Below, piece by piece: positions 1 through 8,774 of a stretch of 64,000 bases of DNA. The DNA is from Haloplanus ruber. GTDB taxonomy: Archaea; Halobacteriota; Halobacteria; Halobacteriales; Haloferacaceae. A program made the translations under genes and the position numbers. The notes beneath the pieces are model-generated. The model did not search any database. It was not told where the DNA came from and saw nothing but the letters and a program-made list of their open reading frames with translations. The stretch lies in NCBI RefSeq assembly GCF_024494725.1, contig NZ_JANHDK010000001.1, positions 930,001 to 994,000 on the forward strand, in the 5' to 3' direction. Position 1 is the first letter of the stretch, and every line of letters begins with the position of its first letter.

Positions 1-1
1 G

Positions 2-2383
2 TCGGTCGACGAGGATATCGACGAAGACGCCTTCTTCAGCGACGAGTTCGGGGCGACGACAGTCACCAACCGGTACGACATGGAGAAGACGGTCCCCATC
101 GAGAAGAAGACGCACTTCGTGGAGGTAGACCGATACTGGGTCAACAAGCCGTACGCCTACGTCGTCATCTTCCGCTCGCTGAAGGAAAACGAGCAGAAAT
201 ACTACGTGGTCCAACCACACACCACGCCCATCGAGGAGGAACTGGTCGAGTTCCTGACCGCCAAACTCCAGAACGCGATCAAGTACACGGACGTGGGTGT
301 CGCCGGTGGCCTCGAAGAGCGCGAACGGGTCATCCGCGACGAGACGTTCTCCCTGCTCGAACGGTACGACCTCTACGCCCGTACGTCGGGAGCGGGGCTA
401 CTCGACACCATCGCCAGCCAACTGGGCGTCGACGACGGCGACGGGACCGCCGGACGCCTCCTCTCCCGCCTGGGTTGGCAGCCCGAGAGTGAGGTTGACG
501 AGGAGATTCAGGGCATCGCGGCCCGTCCCGAACCCGCGGTCATGGCGGAGGACGCGAGCGACCTCACGGAGTACCAGGTCGAGAAACTCCTGTATTACCT
601 CAAGCGGGACTTCATCGGCTACGAGCGGATCGACGCTATCAAACACGATATCAACGTCGAGGACATCTCGTGTGACGGCTACAACTCGCCAGTGTTCGTC
701 TACCACAGCGACTACGAGCAGATCATCTCCAACGTCTATCACGGCGAGACCGAACTCGACGACTTCGTCGTCAAACTCGCTCAGCGGTCCGGCAAGGGGA
801 TCAGCAAGCGTCGCCCGCAGGTGGACGCGACCTTGCCCGACGGCTCCCGTGCCCAGTTGACTCTCGGCAAGGAGGTGTCGGACCACGGCACCAACTACAC
901 CATCCGCCAGTTCAAGGACGTCCCGTTTACGCCCGTGGATCTCATCAACTGGAAGACGTTCTCCTTAGAGGAGATGGCGTACCTGTGGCTCGCCATCGAG
1001 AACAACAAGTCGCTGATCTTCGCCGGCGGGACAGCGTCGGGGAAGACGACCAGCCTGAACGCCGTCTCCCTGTTTATCCCCTCGAACTCGAAGATCGTCT
1101 CCATCGAGGACACCCGCGAGGTGGAACTCCCACAGCGCAACTGGGTGGCCTCCGTCACCCGGCCCTCCTTTTCCGACGACGAGCAAGGCGAAGTCGACGA
1201 GTTCGACCTGCTGGAGGCTGCGCTCCGCCAGCGTCCCGAGTACATCGTCATGGGCGAGATCCGGGGCGAGGAGGGGCGAACCCTCTTTCAGGTCATGTCG
1301 ACCGGGCACACGACGCTGACGACGTTCCACGCCGACAGTGTGGGCGAGGTGCTCAAGCGGTTCACGACCGAACCGATCAACGTCTCGAAGACCATGTTCA
1401 CGGCGCTGGATCTGGTGTCGATCCAGACCCAGACCAGAGTCGAGGGGCGGAAGGTCCGCCGGAACAAGAACCTCACCGAGATCAACTTCTACGACGCCGA
1501 GAACGACGAAATCAACGTCCAAGACGTCTACCAGTGGCAGGCCGAAACCGACGAGTTCCTCCGCATGAGCGACTCCAACACCTTAGAGGAGATTCGTTTC
1601 GACCGTGGGTGGACCCGCGAAACCCTCGACGAGGAACTCTTCAAACGACAGGTCGTCCTCGCGTACCTCATCGAGAACGGCCTGAACACGTACACGCAGG
1701 TAGCCGCCACGGTCCAGGCGTTCATCAACGACGAGGAGACGATCCTCGCGCTCATGGCCGAGGATCGGCTCGAACGCAGTCTAGAGGATCTCCGCGAGAT
1801 GGAGTCCGTGCTGATCGACATCGATCCGGAGAAGGAGGCGATGGTCCCTCGCCCGGACCCGACCGAGGCGAGGCTGGAACTGTGTGCCGACATCCTCGAC
1901 CGTGCCGAGACGGAACTGCTCGACGAGTACCGAAACGAGGACGTAGCAGGGATCGACACGGCGCTCGCGGGGATGGATCGAGCCGCGGACGTCACCGCCG
2001 ATACCGGCCAGGACATCGACGTCCCGAGCGGGTCACAGGACACGACGGCTCCGGAATCGGACGGGGCCGACCCCACAGAATCGGGACCGTTCGCGGACGA
2101 CCCCGACGAGGAGTTCGGCATCTCGTTCGACTCGTCGGGAACCGAGGAGCCGTGGGAGGCCGGGGAGGAGGCGGGGGCGGCGGACGACACCGACGACGAG
2201 GTGTCGGTCGATCCGGACCCCGACCTCGACCGTGGCCAGGACTGGGACTCGGGGTCCGACCTCGATATCGACGTGGACGAGGAGTCAGAGTCCGGTCTCG
2301 ACATCGACGCGGACGAGGATAGCGAGGCCGACATCGACGACTGGGGGTTCGGCGACGTGACCGACGCCGACCGGGAGGACTGA
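2..2383 (+). CDS. pilB: Type IV pilus / type II secretion system ATPase (PilB/TadA family), 5' partial
   Basis: Hexameric ATPase that powers assembly of a type IV pilus-like fibre at the cytoplasmic membrane. The frame is open to the left edge and the residues before the first Met (nt 80) look like the same protein, so the start lies outside the window. Visible motifs are Walker A GGTASGKT (nt 1025-1048), the Asp box SIEDTREVE, Walker B-like YIVMGEIRGEE and the His box STGHTTLTTFHA. The last ~130 residues are an extremely acidic, low-complexity tail, common in haloarchaeal versions. The downstream pilC gene follows after one base, so the two form an operon with the pilin-like genes to 8766. 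Confidence is high for the family; which pilus it builds is unknown. Confidence 0.95.
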   Translation, partial: SVDEDIDEDAFFSDEFGATTVTNRYDMEKTVPIEKKTHFVEVDRYWVNKPYAYVVIFRSLKENEQKYYVVQPHTTPIEEELVEFLTAKLQNAIKYTDVGVAGGLEERERVIRDETFSLLERYDLYARTSGAGLLDTIASQLGVDDGDGTAGRLLSRLGWQPESEVDEEIQGIAARPEPAVMAEDASDLTEYQVEKLLYYLKRDFIGYERIDAIKHDINVEDISCDGYNSPVFVYHSDYEQIISNVYHGETELDDFVVKLAQRSGKGISKRRPQVDATLPDGSRAQLTLGKEVSDHGTNYTIRQFKDVPFTPVDLINWKTFSLEEMAYLWLAIENNKSLIFAGGTASGKTTSLNAVSLFIPSNSKIVSIEDTREVELPQRNWVASVTRPSFSDDEQGEVDEFDLLEAALRQRPEYIVMGEIRGEEGRTLFQVMSTGHTTLTTFHADSVGEVLKRFTTEPINVSKTMFTALDLVSIQTQTRVEGRKVRRNKNLTEINFYDAENDEINVQDVYQWQAETDEFLRMSDSNTLEEIRFDRGWTRETLDEELFKRQVVLAYLIENGLNTYTQVAATVQAFINDEETILALMAEDRLERSLEDLREMESVLIDIDPEKEAMVPRPDPTEARLELCADILDRAETELLDEYRNEDVAGIDTALAGMDRAADVTADTGQDIDVPSGSQDTTAPESDGADPTESGPFADDPDEEFGISFDSSGTEEPWEAGEEAGAADDTDDEVSVDPDPDLDRGQDWDSGSDLDIDVDEESESGLDIDADEDSEADIDDWGFGDVTDADRED

Positions 2384-2384
2384 C

Positions 2385-4415
2385 GTGAGCCTCGACACCG
2401 GCACTGGCCTAGATCGGAGCGTCGATAGCCTCGGTGACCTGTTCTACCCCCTCTTCCGACGGCTGTTCGACGAGGAGGGTGACTTCGTGAGCGACGTGGA
2501 GACAAAGCTCGTCCAAGCTCGGATGGCGACGACGGTCGAACTCTATCTCTCACGGGCCCTCGCGGTCGGCGTGCTCCTCGGCCTCGTGTTGTGGCTCGTA
2601 GGCACGTCCGTCGGCTACAGTCTCTTTGCGTTCGGCATCCTCTCGCCGGAGCTGTTCTCGACCGGCGCGCGAATCCCCAACGAGACGGTCGTCAGACTCA
2701 TCGAGCAGTTGAAAGTTCCGCTCGTCATCGGAATCGTCGGGGTCGTGATGGGGTCGCTCGGATTCGTCGCCGGGTTCGGAACCCTCGTCGGCATCCCCTA
2801 CTCGCGAGCCTCCGGCCGGGAACGAGAGATCAACATGCTCCTCTCCGATTCCATCTCGTTCATGTACGCGCTGTCGGTCGGGGGACTCAATCAGTTGGAG
2901 ATTCTGCAGGCGATGGCCCGCGCCGAGGACACCTACGGCGAGGTGGCCCGGGAGTTCCAGAGCATCGTCCAGGAGACGGAGTATTTCGGCACCGACTACC
3001 GGAACGCCATTCAGGATCAGGCCGCCGAGACGCCGAGCGACGACCTCTCGCAGTTCCTGACGGACATGCTCTCTATCGTCAACTCCGGCGGGAACATGCA
3101 GGCGTTTCTCTCCGATAAGAAAGACAAACACATGCGGACGGCCAAACAGCAACAGGAGGTCACGCTCGACACCCTCGAACTGTTCGGTGAGATGTATATG
3201 ACCCTCTCGCTGTTTCCGCTCTTGCTCATCATCATCCTCGTCATCATGAGCATGCTCGGGGAAGCCCAGTCGTTCATGCTGTACGCGACGGTGTACGGCC
3301 TCATTCCCATCACGGGCGTCATGTTCCTGGTGTTGGTCTCGACGGTGAAACAGGACGAACCGGGGGACGGCTACCTCAATCCCTCGGACGTGAGCGACCG
3401 CGTGCCGGGGGCCGGTGACGACGGACTCTTTCATCTCGGCTTGATCGAACGGTACGCAGGCGAGTTCGGAATCTTCGATCATATCAAGTCCCGCGAGGGA
3501 ACCTTCCGGACGAAACAGCTCCTGCGGCAGCCACACCACTTCTTTCGCGACCACCCGGCCTTTACCCTCGCCCTGACCGCGCCCGCGGCACTGGTGTTGC
3601 TCGCCTTCGCCGGGGTGAGCGGGGCGGCACCGACGACGTGGAGTGGCATGGTGCAGGCGCCGGTCTGGGGCACTTTCGTCTGGATCTACGTGCCGCTTTA
3701 CGTGGTCTTGATCCCGCTGGGCGTCTTTCACGAGTGGAACGTCCGCACGCGGGCGGCGATCACTGGCAAACTCTCCGACAACCTGCGGAAGCTATCGAGC
3801 GCGAACGACACCGGGCAGACGCTCCTAGAGTCGATCGACACCGTCGCGGAGACCTCCTCGGGCAAACTCGCCGACGAGTTCGACGTCATCTACGCCAAGG
3901 TGAACTACGGGATGAGCCTCCGCAACGCGCTCGTCGAGTTCAACAACAAGTATCACGTCCCGCGGCTGGCGCGGACGGTGAAGCTCATCAGCAAGGCTCA
4001 GGAGGCCTCCAGTCAGATCACGCAAGTCCTGACGACGGCGGCACAGGCAAGCGAGAATCAAGACGACATCGAGCGCGAGCGGCGGTCGCGCACCCGCATG
4101 CAGGTGGCGATCATCCTGATGACCTACCTGACGCTTCTGGGCGTGATGGCGATCCTGAAAACGCAGTTCCTTGACGTGATGGCGGGGCTGACCGAGCAGG
4201 CTTCGGGAAGCGGCGGCGGGAGCGGCGCCCAGCAGTTCGGCGGCGGAATCGACACGCAGCTCCTGTCGTTGCTGTTTTTCCACGCCGTAACCTTGCAGGC
4301 GATCCTTTCGGGGATCATCAGCGGGTACATCCGGACGGCGAAGCTAATGGCGGGGATCAAGTTCGTAGTGATTCTGCAAACCATCGCGCTGGCGGTCTGG
4401 TTGGTGGTTGGATGA
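2385..4415 (+). CDS. pilC: Type II/IV secretion system membrane platform protein (PilC/TadC family)
   Basis: Polytopic membrane protein that anchors the pilus ATPase and moves pilins into the fibre. The GTG start lies 2 nt after the pilB stop. The 676 residues hold two T2SF-type cytoplasmic helical domains (around residues 125-240 and 440-570), each followed by hydrophobic segments, for example SLFPLLLIIILVIM and the segment near residue 570, and a final helix at the C-terminus. This duplicated layout and the ATPase next door are typical of archaeal PilC. The stop overlaps the next start as ATGA, so the downstream genes are translationally coupled. Confidence 0.93.
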   Translation: MSLDTGTGLDRSVDSLGDLFYPLFRRLFDEEGDFVSDVETKLVQARMATTVELYLSRALAVGVLLGLVLWLVGTSVGYSLFAFGILSPELFSTGARIPNETVVRLIEQLKVPLVIGIVGVVMGSLGFVAGFGTLVGIPYSRASGREREINMLLSDSISFMYALSVGGLNQLEILQAMARAEDTYGEVAREFQSIVQETEYFGTDYRNAIQDQAAETPSDDLSQFLTDMLSIVNSGGNMQAFLSDKKDKHMRTAKQQQEVTLDTLELFGEMYMTLSLFPLLLIIILVIMSMLGEAQSFMLYATVYGLIPITGVMFLVLVSTVKQDEPGDGYLNPSDVSDRVPGAGDDGLFHLGLIERYAGEFGIFDHIKSREGTFRTKQLLRQPHHFFRDHPAFTLALTAPAALVLLAFAGVSGAAPTTWSGMVQAPVWGTFVWIYVPLYVVLIPLGVFHEWNVRTRAAITGKLSDNLRKLSSANDTGQTLLESIDTVAETSSGKLADEFDVIYAKVNYGMSLRNALVEFNNKYHVPRLARTVKLISKAQEASSQITQVLTTAAQASENQDDIERERRSRTRMQVAIILMTYLTLLGVMAILKTQFLDVMAGLTEQASGSGGGSGAQQFGGGIDTQLLSLLFFHAVTLQAILSGIISGYIRTAKLMAGIKFVVILQTIALAVWLVVG

Positions 4416-4867
4416 GCCGTGACCGCGCCCAGACCCAGCAGGACTTCGCCATCGGTGTGAGCGTCTTCCTCCTCGCCGTGCTGTTCGTCTTCGCCTACCT
4501 CCCGTCGACGCTCGCCATGGGCGACGCGGTGGTCGAACAGCGCTCTTACACCGCCGACCGGTTGGGTTCGTCGCTCCTCACGGACCTCTCCGACGAGGGG
4601 AGTGCCGGCGAGTTGAACGCGACGCGGACGCGAACGTTCTTCGCGGGCCACGAGAACGGGGCCGACATCGAAGCGAACTACAGCGTCGCCGGAACGACGA
4701 GCGTAAACGTCACGCTCGAGACACTGGAAGGGATCACTGTCGACGATCTCGGCGGCGGAGTCGGGGCCACCGCCGGTAAGGAGTACGCCGACCAGGTCGG
4801 CGCGACGTCTACCCGTATCGTTCGACTGGCAGGGACCCGCTACCGACTGGTCGTGAGGGTGTGGTAA
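4412..4867 (+). CDS. Pilin-like single-pass protein (DUF7287-type)
   Basis: A 151-aa protein with a charged N-terminus (MSRDRAQTQQD), one hydrophobic segment at about residues 12-34 and a soluble extracellular domain rich in Asn-x-Thr sequons. This is the architecture of archaeal pilins and minor pilins. A short basic stretch before the hydrophobic helix could be a prepilin peptidase site, although no textbook class III signal peptide is seen. It overlaps pilC by 4 nt and is followed after 1 nt by a similar gene. The DUF assignment is from memory; minor pilin or pilus assembly factor is inferred from position. Confidence 0.8.
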   Translation: MSRDRAQTQQDFAIGVSVFLLAVLFVFAYLPSTLAMGDAVVEQRSYTADRLGSSLLTDLSDEGSAGELNATRTRTFFAGHENGADIEANYSVAGTTSVNVTLETLEGITVDDLGGGVGATAGKEYADQVGATSTRIVRLAGTRYRLVVRVW

Positions 4868-4868
4868 G

Positions 4869-5483
4869 ATGACGGAATCGCGAAGCCAGGCGTTCACACT
4901 CGAGGGGTTCGTCGCGGCGGCGGTCGTGTTGACGGCAGTGTTGCTGGCGCTCCAGACGGTCGTCGCCCCCCCGGACAGCGGCACAGCCAGCCGCGACGAC
5001 TCGATCCGGACCCAGGCGGAGGACATCCTTCGAACGCAAGCGAGCGCCGACGAAGGTGGTCTCTCCCACGCCGTCCGGTACTGGGACCCACTCAACCGGA
5101 CCTTCATCGGCGCACAGGACCGCACTATCGGGTACGGGAGCCAGTCGTTACCCTCGGCACTGTTCGACGACGCGTTCGAGCGAACGTTTAGCGCGCGTGG
5201 GCTGACGTACAACATCGTCCTCGTCTATCACCAGCCGGGGACGGCGCCACGGCGGACAGAACCCCTCCTCTATCAGGGAACGCCCGGTACCGACGCGGTG
5301 ACGGCTCGACACACGGTCACGCTCTACGACAATATGCAACTCACCGGCGAACGTGCCGGGCCGCGGCCGCTGTCGGAGTACGACACGAACGCGACCGACG
5401 ACGACGACGGCTTCTATCCGATTCCGGACGCCGGCACGGGGGCGGTCTACAACGTCGTGGAGGTGCGTGTGACCGTATGGTGA
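4869..5483 (+). CDS. Pilin-like single-pass protein (DUF7288-type)
   Basis: A 204-aa protein starting MTESRSQAFTLEGFVAAA, where TLEGF resembles the FTLxE-like entry of prepilins (the 5th-residue Glu is present), followed by a hydrophobic helix to about residue 35. The rest is a soluble, acidic domain. It ends inside the next gene (7-nt overlap). Together with its neighbours it forms a minor-pilin cassette behind pilB-pilC. Cleavage by a prepilin peptidase is plausible but inferred. Confidence 0.8.
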   Translation: MTESRSQAFTLEGFVAAAVVLTAVLLALQTVVAPPDSGTASRDDSIRTQAEDILRTQASADEGGLSHAVRYWDPLNRTFIGAQDRTIGYGSQSLPSALFDDAFERTFSARGLTYNIVLVYHQPGTAPRRTEPLLYQGTPGTDAVTARHTVTLYDNMQLTGERAGPRPLSEYDTNATDDDDGFYPIPDAGTGAVYNVVEVRVTVW

Positions 5484-6436
5484 ACGACAGTCGTGATCGT
5501 GGCCAGATCATGCTGATCGGAGCCATCGCCATCGCCTTCATCGTCCTGGGTTTGGTGGCCGTCTACTCGGCGCAACTGACCGCTCGGCCGGCGACGACCG
5601 GTTCGGTCGGCGACAGCACGGCCGAAGCGACGGAACTGAACCGGGAAGCCCGGCGTAACGCCCGGGCGATTACGATCCGAGTGAACCACGACCAGCCCTA
5701 CTACGCCAGTCGGGCGGCGCTGAACGCGAGCGTCGACGACGCGGTGGCAAACTACAGTGGGCTGATGGCGGAGACGTACGCCGGCAGTCGCGGCGCGGCG
5801 GCGACGGTCAGATACGACGGCGCGGCGCGGATGGGGACCCGCACGGTCCGGCACTCGGACGGTCCCATGGGCGGAGCGAGCCCGTGGCACCCGGTCGATC
5901 AGCCGAGTGACCTCGGCTGGTTCGTGTTCAACTTCAACCTCTCCGCGATGGACAAGGGGGAGTCGTTCGTCGTCCGTGTCGAGAACGGAACCGGGGCGGA
6001 CCCGCCGGATACGACGTACACCTTTACGCGCAACACGACGGGGTCCTCGGTTCTCAGTGTCGAGGTAGACTCGGAGACGGGGGCCACGATACTCGGGAGA
6101 GGCACCTGTAATCCAGTCGGGAACCGATCCGTCATCGACCTCACCACTGGGGAGTCGTTCACCTCCAGTTGTGCGTTCGGGCCCGGCATCGACCGACTGA
6201 CCGGACCGTACACCGTCACGTTCGAACAGGGTGACAACGCCGTCGGCAAGTTCGGCATTGTCACCGACACTCGCCCGACGAACTGGGGTGCTCTCAACGC
6301 ACGGCCCGACTGTACGGGCGGCACCGAGCCGTGTAACACGTACGCGGCGTGGAACGTGACAATCACGACCGGTTACGAGTCCGGAGCGCTGTCCTACGAG
6401 AACACCCAGAACGTCACGGTCTACAGGGGGGCCTGA
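5477..6436 (+). CDS. Pilin-like single-pass protein (DUF7261-type)
   Basis: A 319-aa protein with N-terminal DRGQIMLIGAIAIAFIVLG, a typical haloarchaeal DRGQ- hydrophobic start, one transmembrane helix (about residues 10-32) and a large extracellular domain with four Cys and many N-glycosylation sequons. It overlaps its upstream neighbour by 7 nt and is separated from the next gene by 3 nt. Its role as a larger minor pilin or pilus-associated surface protein is inferred from the operon. Confidence 0.8.
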   Translation: MVNDSRDRGQIMLIGAIAIAFIVLGLVAVYSAQLTARPATTGSVGDSTAEATELNREARRNARAITIRVNHDQPYYASRAALNASVDDAVANYSGLMAETYAGSRGAAATVRYDGAARMGTRTVRHSDGPMGGASPWHPVDQPSDLGWFVFNFNLSAMDKGESFVVRVENGTGADPPDTTYTFTRNTTGSSVLSVEVDSETGATILGRGTCNPVGNRSVIDLTTGESFTSSCAFGPGIDRLTGPYTVTFEQGDNAVGKFGIVTDTRPTNWGALNARPDCTGGTEPCNTYAAWNVTITTGYESGALSYENTQNVTVYRGA

Positions 6437-6439
6437 CAC

Positions 6440-7981
6440 GTGGACGACCGTGGGACTGCACCGGCGCTCACCTACGTCTTCGCAATCGGTATCTCGACGA
6501 TACTCGTGAGCGGGCTCCTCATCTCGGCGTCGGGCTTCGTCGACGACCAGCGACGGGAGACTGTCAGGGAAGAGCTAGAAATCGTCGGCGAACGGATCGG
6601 GGCGAGTATCGCGGCGGCGGACGCGGCAAGCGACGACGGCGCGGCGGTATCTCGCCGGATGGAGATTCCGGCGACCGTCGTGGATACGAGGTATTACGTC
6701 ACGGTCGTGGACTGTCCCCCTGGTGACGCCTGTCTCGAACTGACGGCCCCCGATTCGTCGCTCTCGTCGCCGGTCACCGTGCCGCTCGACAACCGAAGCG
6801 CCGTGTCGGTCGACCGGTCCCGCCCCGGATCGATCACGGTTGTCGTCGCCGCAGGAAGTGATCCCGCCGCGTCGGCCGACGCGGACGTGTCCGTCGACCC
6901 GAACATCGGGGTTGCAAGCGGCGTCGATCCCGCGTTCTCGTCGAGTAGCGCGATCCTGGGGGTCGACCGCTCAATCGTTGTCTCCGGCTTCGATTACAGT
7001 CCCTCTCCGCCCTCGGCGACCGAACCCATCACCTTCACCGCCGACGTCGGCGGCTCGGGTGCCGGGAACCTCACCTATCGCTGGGACTTCGACGGTGACG
7101 GCACCTACGAGGAGAGCGGCAACGCGACCGAGGCGAAGACGGTCAGCCACACCTACGCCGATCCCGGCCGGTACGACGTCCGCCTCTTCGTCGAGGACGC
7201 CGCCGGTGAGAACGATTCGGTCACCCGGTTGCTTCGGGTGTCGGGCCTGGTCTTCGCGGGGAACAAGATGGTGACCGACCCGGACAGTAACGGCGAGAGC
7301 GCCGGCGTCCGATTCGACATCCAGAACACCTTCGACACGGAGTCCATCACAATCACGGAGGTGTTCATCGACCCGGAGAACCCCGATATCGACCGCCTCG
7401 AGAGCGGCTACGAGATCGTTATCGACTCCTCCGCGGTGACTGACGACACCCTCCGCATCGAGGAGTCGGGGAGTATCGCCGACTTCGAAGCGCCGATCAC
7501 GCTGTCGAGCAACGAACAGGTGTCGGTCGAAATGAGCGAGTTCTACGGGCCGAGCGGGCAGTTCGGGATGTCCGGCCAGAACGTCACGGTGGCGTTCCGC
7601 TACGAGATCGAGGGGACGAAGCGAAACTACGTCTCACAGTTCGATATCGAAACCGGCCTCGGCGGTGGCGGCGGTGGTGGCACGGGCGATCCACCGATTA
7701 TCAGCCAGGCGGACCCGTACACCGTTGGCAACGACCTTCGCGTGTATCTGGAACTCGAGGACCCGGACAGTGATCTCGACTCGGTGACCGTCGAGGTCCT
7801 CGACGCCGACGGGGACGTGTTGCGGACCCGTTCGGCCGACCTCTCACCGTACGGTGACGAGGCGACCGGGTACCTCCCACTCGGTGAGTACGAGTCCGAG
7901 GTGGACGCGATTCGGGTGACCGTCGTCGACGACACGGGTGACGAGGACACGACGACCGAGACGGTCAATCCATTCTCGTGA
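6440..7981 (+). CDS. Pilin-like protein with PKD domain (DUF7266-type N-terminus)
   Basis: A 513-aa protein with GTG start. The N-terminus DDRGTAPALTYVFAIGIS leads into one membrane helix (residues 8-32). Around residues 190-270 a PKD-type beta-sandwich is visible (YRWDFDGDGTYEESG ... VSHTYADPGRYDVRLFV). A Gly-rich linker (GGGGGGGTGDPP) near residue 415 joins a further small beta domain. PKD domains occur in surface adhesins and proteases, so this subunit may be exposed on or near the fibre. It overlaps the next gene by 4 nt. Confidence 0.82.
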   Translation: MDDRGTAPALTYVFAIGISTILVSGLLISASGFVDDQRRETVREELEIVGERIGASIAAADAASDDGAAVSRRMEIPATVVDTRYYVTVVDCPPGDACLELTAPDSSLSSPVTVPLDNRSAVSVDRSRPGSITVVVAAGSDPAASADADVSVDPNIGVASGVDPAFSSSSAILGVDRSIVVSGFDYSPSPPSATEPITFTADVGGSGAGNLTYRWDFDGDGTYEESGNATEAKTVSHTYADPGRYDVRLFVEDAAGENDSVTRLLRVSGLVFAGNKMVTDPDSNGESAGVRFDIQNTFDTESITITEVFIDPENPDIDRLESGYEIVIDSSAVTDDTLRIEESGSIADFEAPITLSSNEQVSVEMSEFYGPSGQFGMSGQNVTVAFRYEIEGTKRNYVSQFDIETGLGGGGGGGTGDPPIISQADPYTVGNDLRVYLELEDPDSDLDSVTVEVLDADGDVLRTRSADLSPYGDEATGYLPLGEYESEVDAIRVTVVDDTGDEDTTTETVNPFS

Positions 7982-8766
7982 TGTCACCACCTCATCCCCC
8001 ATCCGGGTCGACGAACCGCGCGGTCAGTAACACGGTCGCGTTCGTCCTCGTCTTCGCGCTCATCGTCACCTCCGCCGGCTTGGTGACGACGATTGGCCTC
8101 AACTCTCTGCAGGACGTCCAGCAGTTCCAGCAGGCCGAACTCTCGACCGGCGCGATCCGGGCCGTCGGTGGGGGGATCGGCGAAATTGCCGCCGGTGAAC
8201 GACCCGCGTACCGCGACTCGGTTGGCCTCGGTGGGGGTGAACTTGCCGTCGTCAACGAGACGCAGGTCGGAGTGACCGTCTCCACCGGTGCGGGCACGAG
8301 CTTTGACGAGACGTATCACCCGCGGACGCTCAGATACACCTTCGAGGGGCGAAACACGACGTACGGCTCTGGCGTACTGGCTCGCGGTGGCGACGGTCAG
8401 CAGGCGACGCTCGTCTCGGGTCCCGAGACCATCCAGTGTTCGCCAAAGGGTGACGTCGCTGTCATCACACTCGTCGAACTCGTCCCGTCAGGTGGAACCG
8501 GCGTGGGTGGAGGGCCGGTGACCGTCGAGGCCCGGCAAGTGCAGTCGTCGCCACCGGCACCCGTCGACCGCCTCAGATATCCGACGACTCGGCCCGCACC
8601 GACGGCGACGAACGTTACGCTCACGGTATCGGGACCGTGGAAAGCCGCCTGGCGCGAGGCGCTGATCGACCGTGGATTCTCGCCCACCGGCACCGACACC
8701 GTCTCCTGTACCGTGAGTCAGGTCACGGTGAAGGTGGTGCGCGTGCGCATCGAACTGATAACCTGA
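7978..8766 (+). CDS. Pilin-like single-pass protein (DUF7263-type)
   Basis: A 262-aa protein, last gene of the pilus operon. The N-terminal part carries the archaeal pilin-like stretch NRAVSNTVAFVLVFALIVTS followed by an extracellular domain of about 220 residues. The ATG at 7978 overlaps the previous stop; a second ATG follows at 7981. The gene converges on the VWA gene on the other strand with only 8 nt between stops, so the two transcripts probably overlap at their 3' ends. Confidence 0.8.
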   Translation: MMSPPHPPSGSTNRAVSNTVAFVLVFALIVTSAGLVTTIGLNSLQDVQQFQQAELSTGAIRAVGGGIGEIAAGERPAYRDSVGLGGGELAVVNETQVGVTVSTGAGTSFDETYHPRTLRYTFEGRNTTYGSGVLARGGDGQQATLVSGPETIQCSPKGDVAVITLVELVPSGGTGVGGGPVTVEARQVQSSPPAPVDRLRYPTTRPAPTATNVTLTVSGPWKAAWREALIDRGFSPTGTDTVSCTVSQVTVKVVRVRIELIT

Positions 8767-8774
8767 CGCCGCTC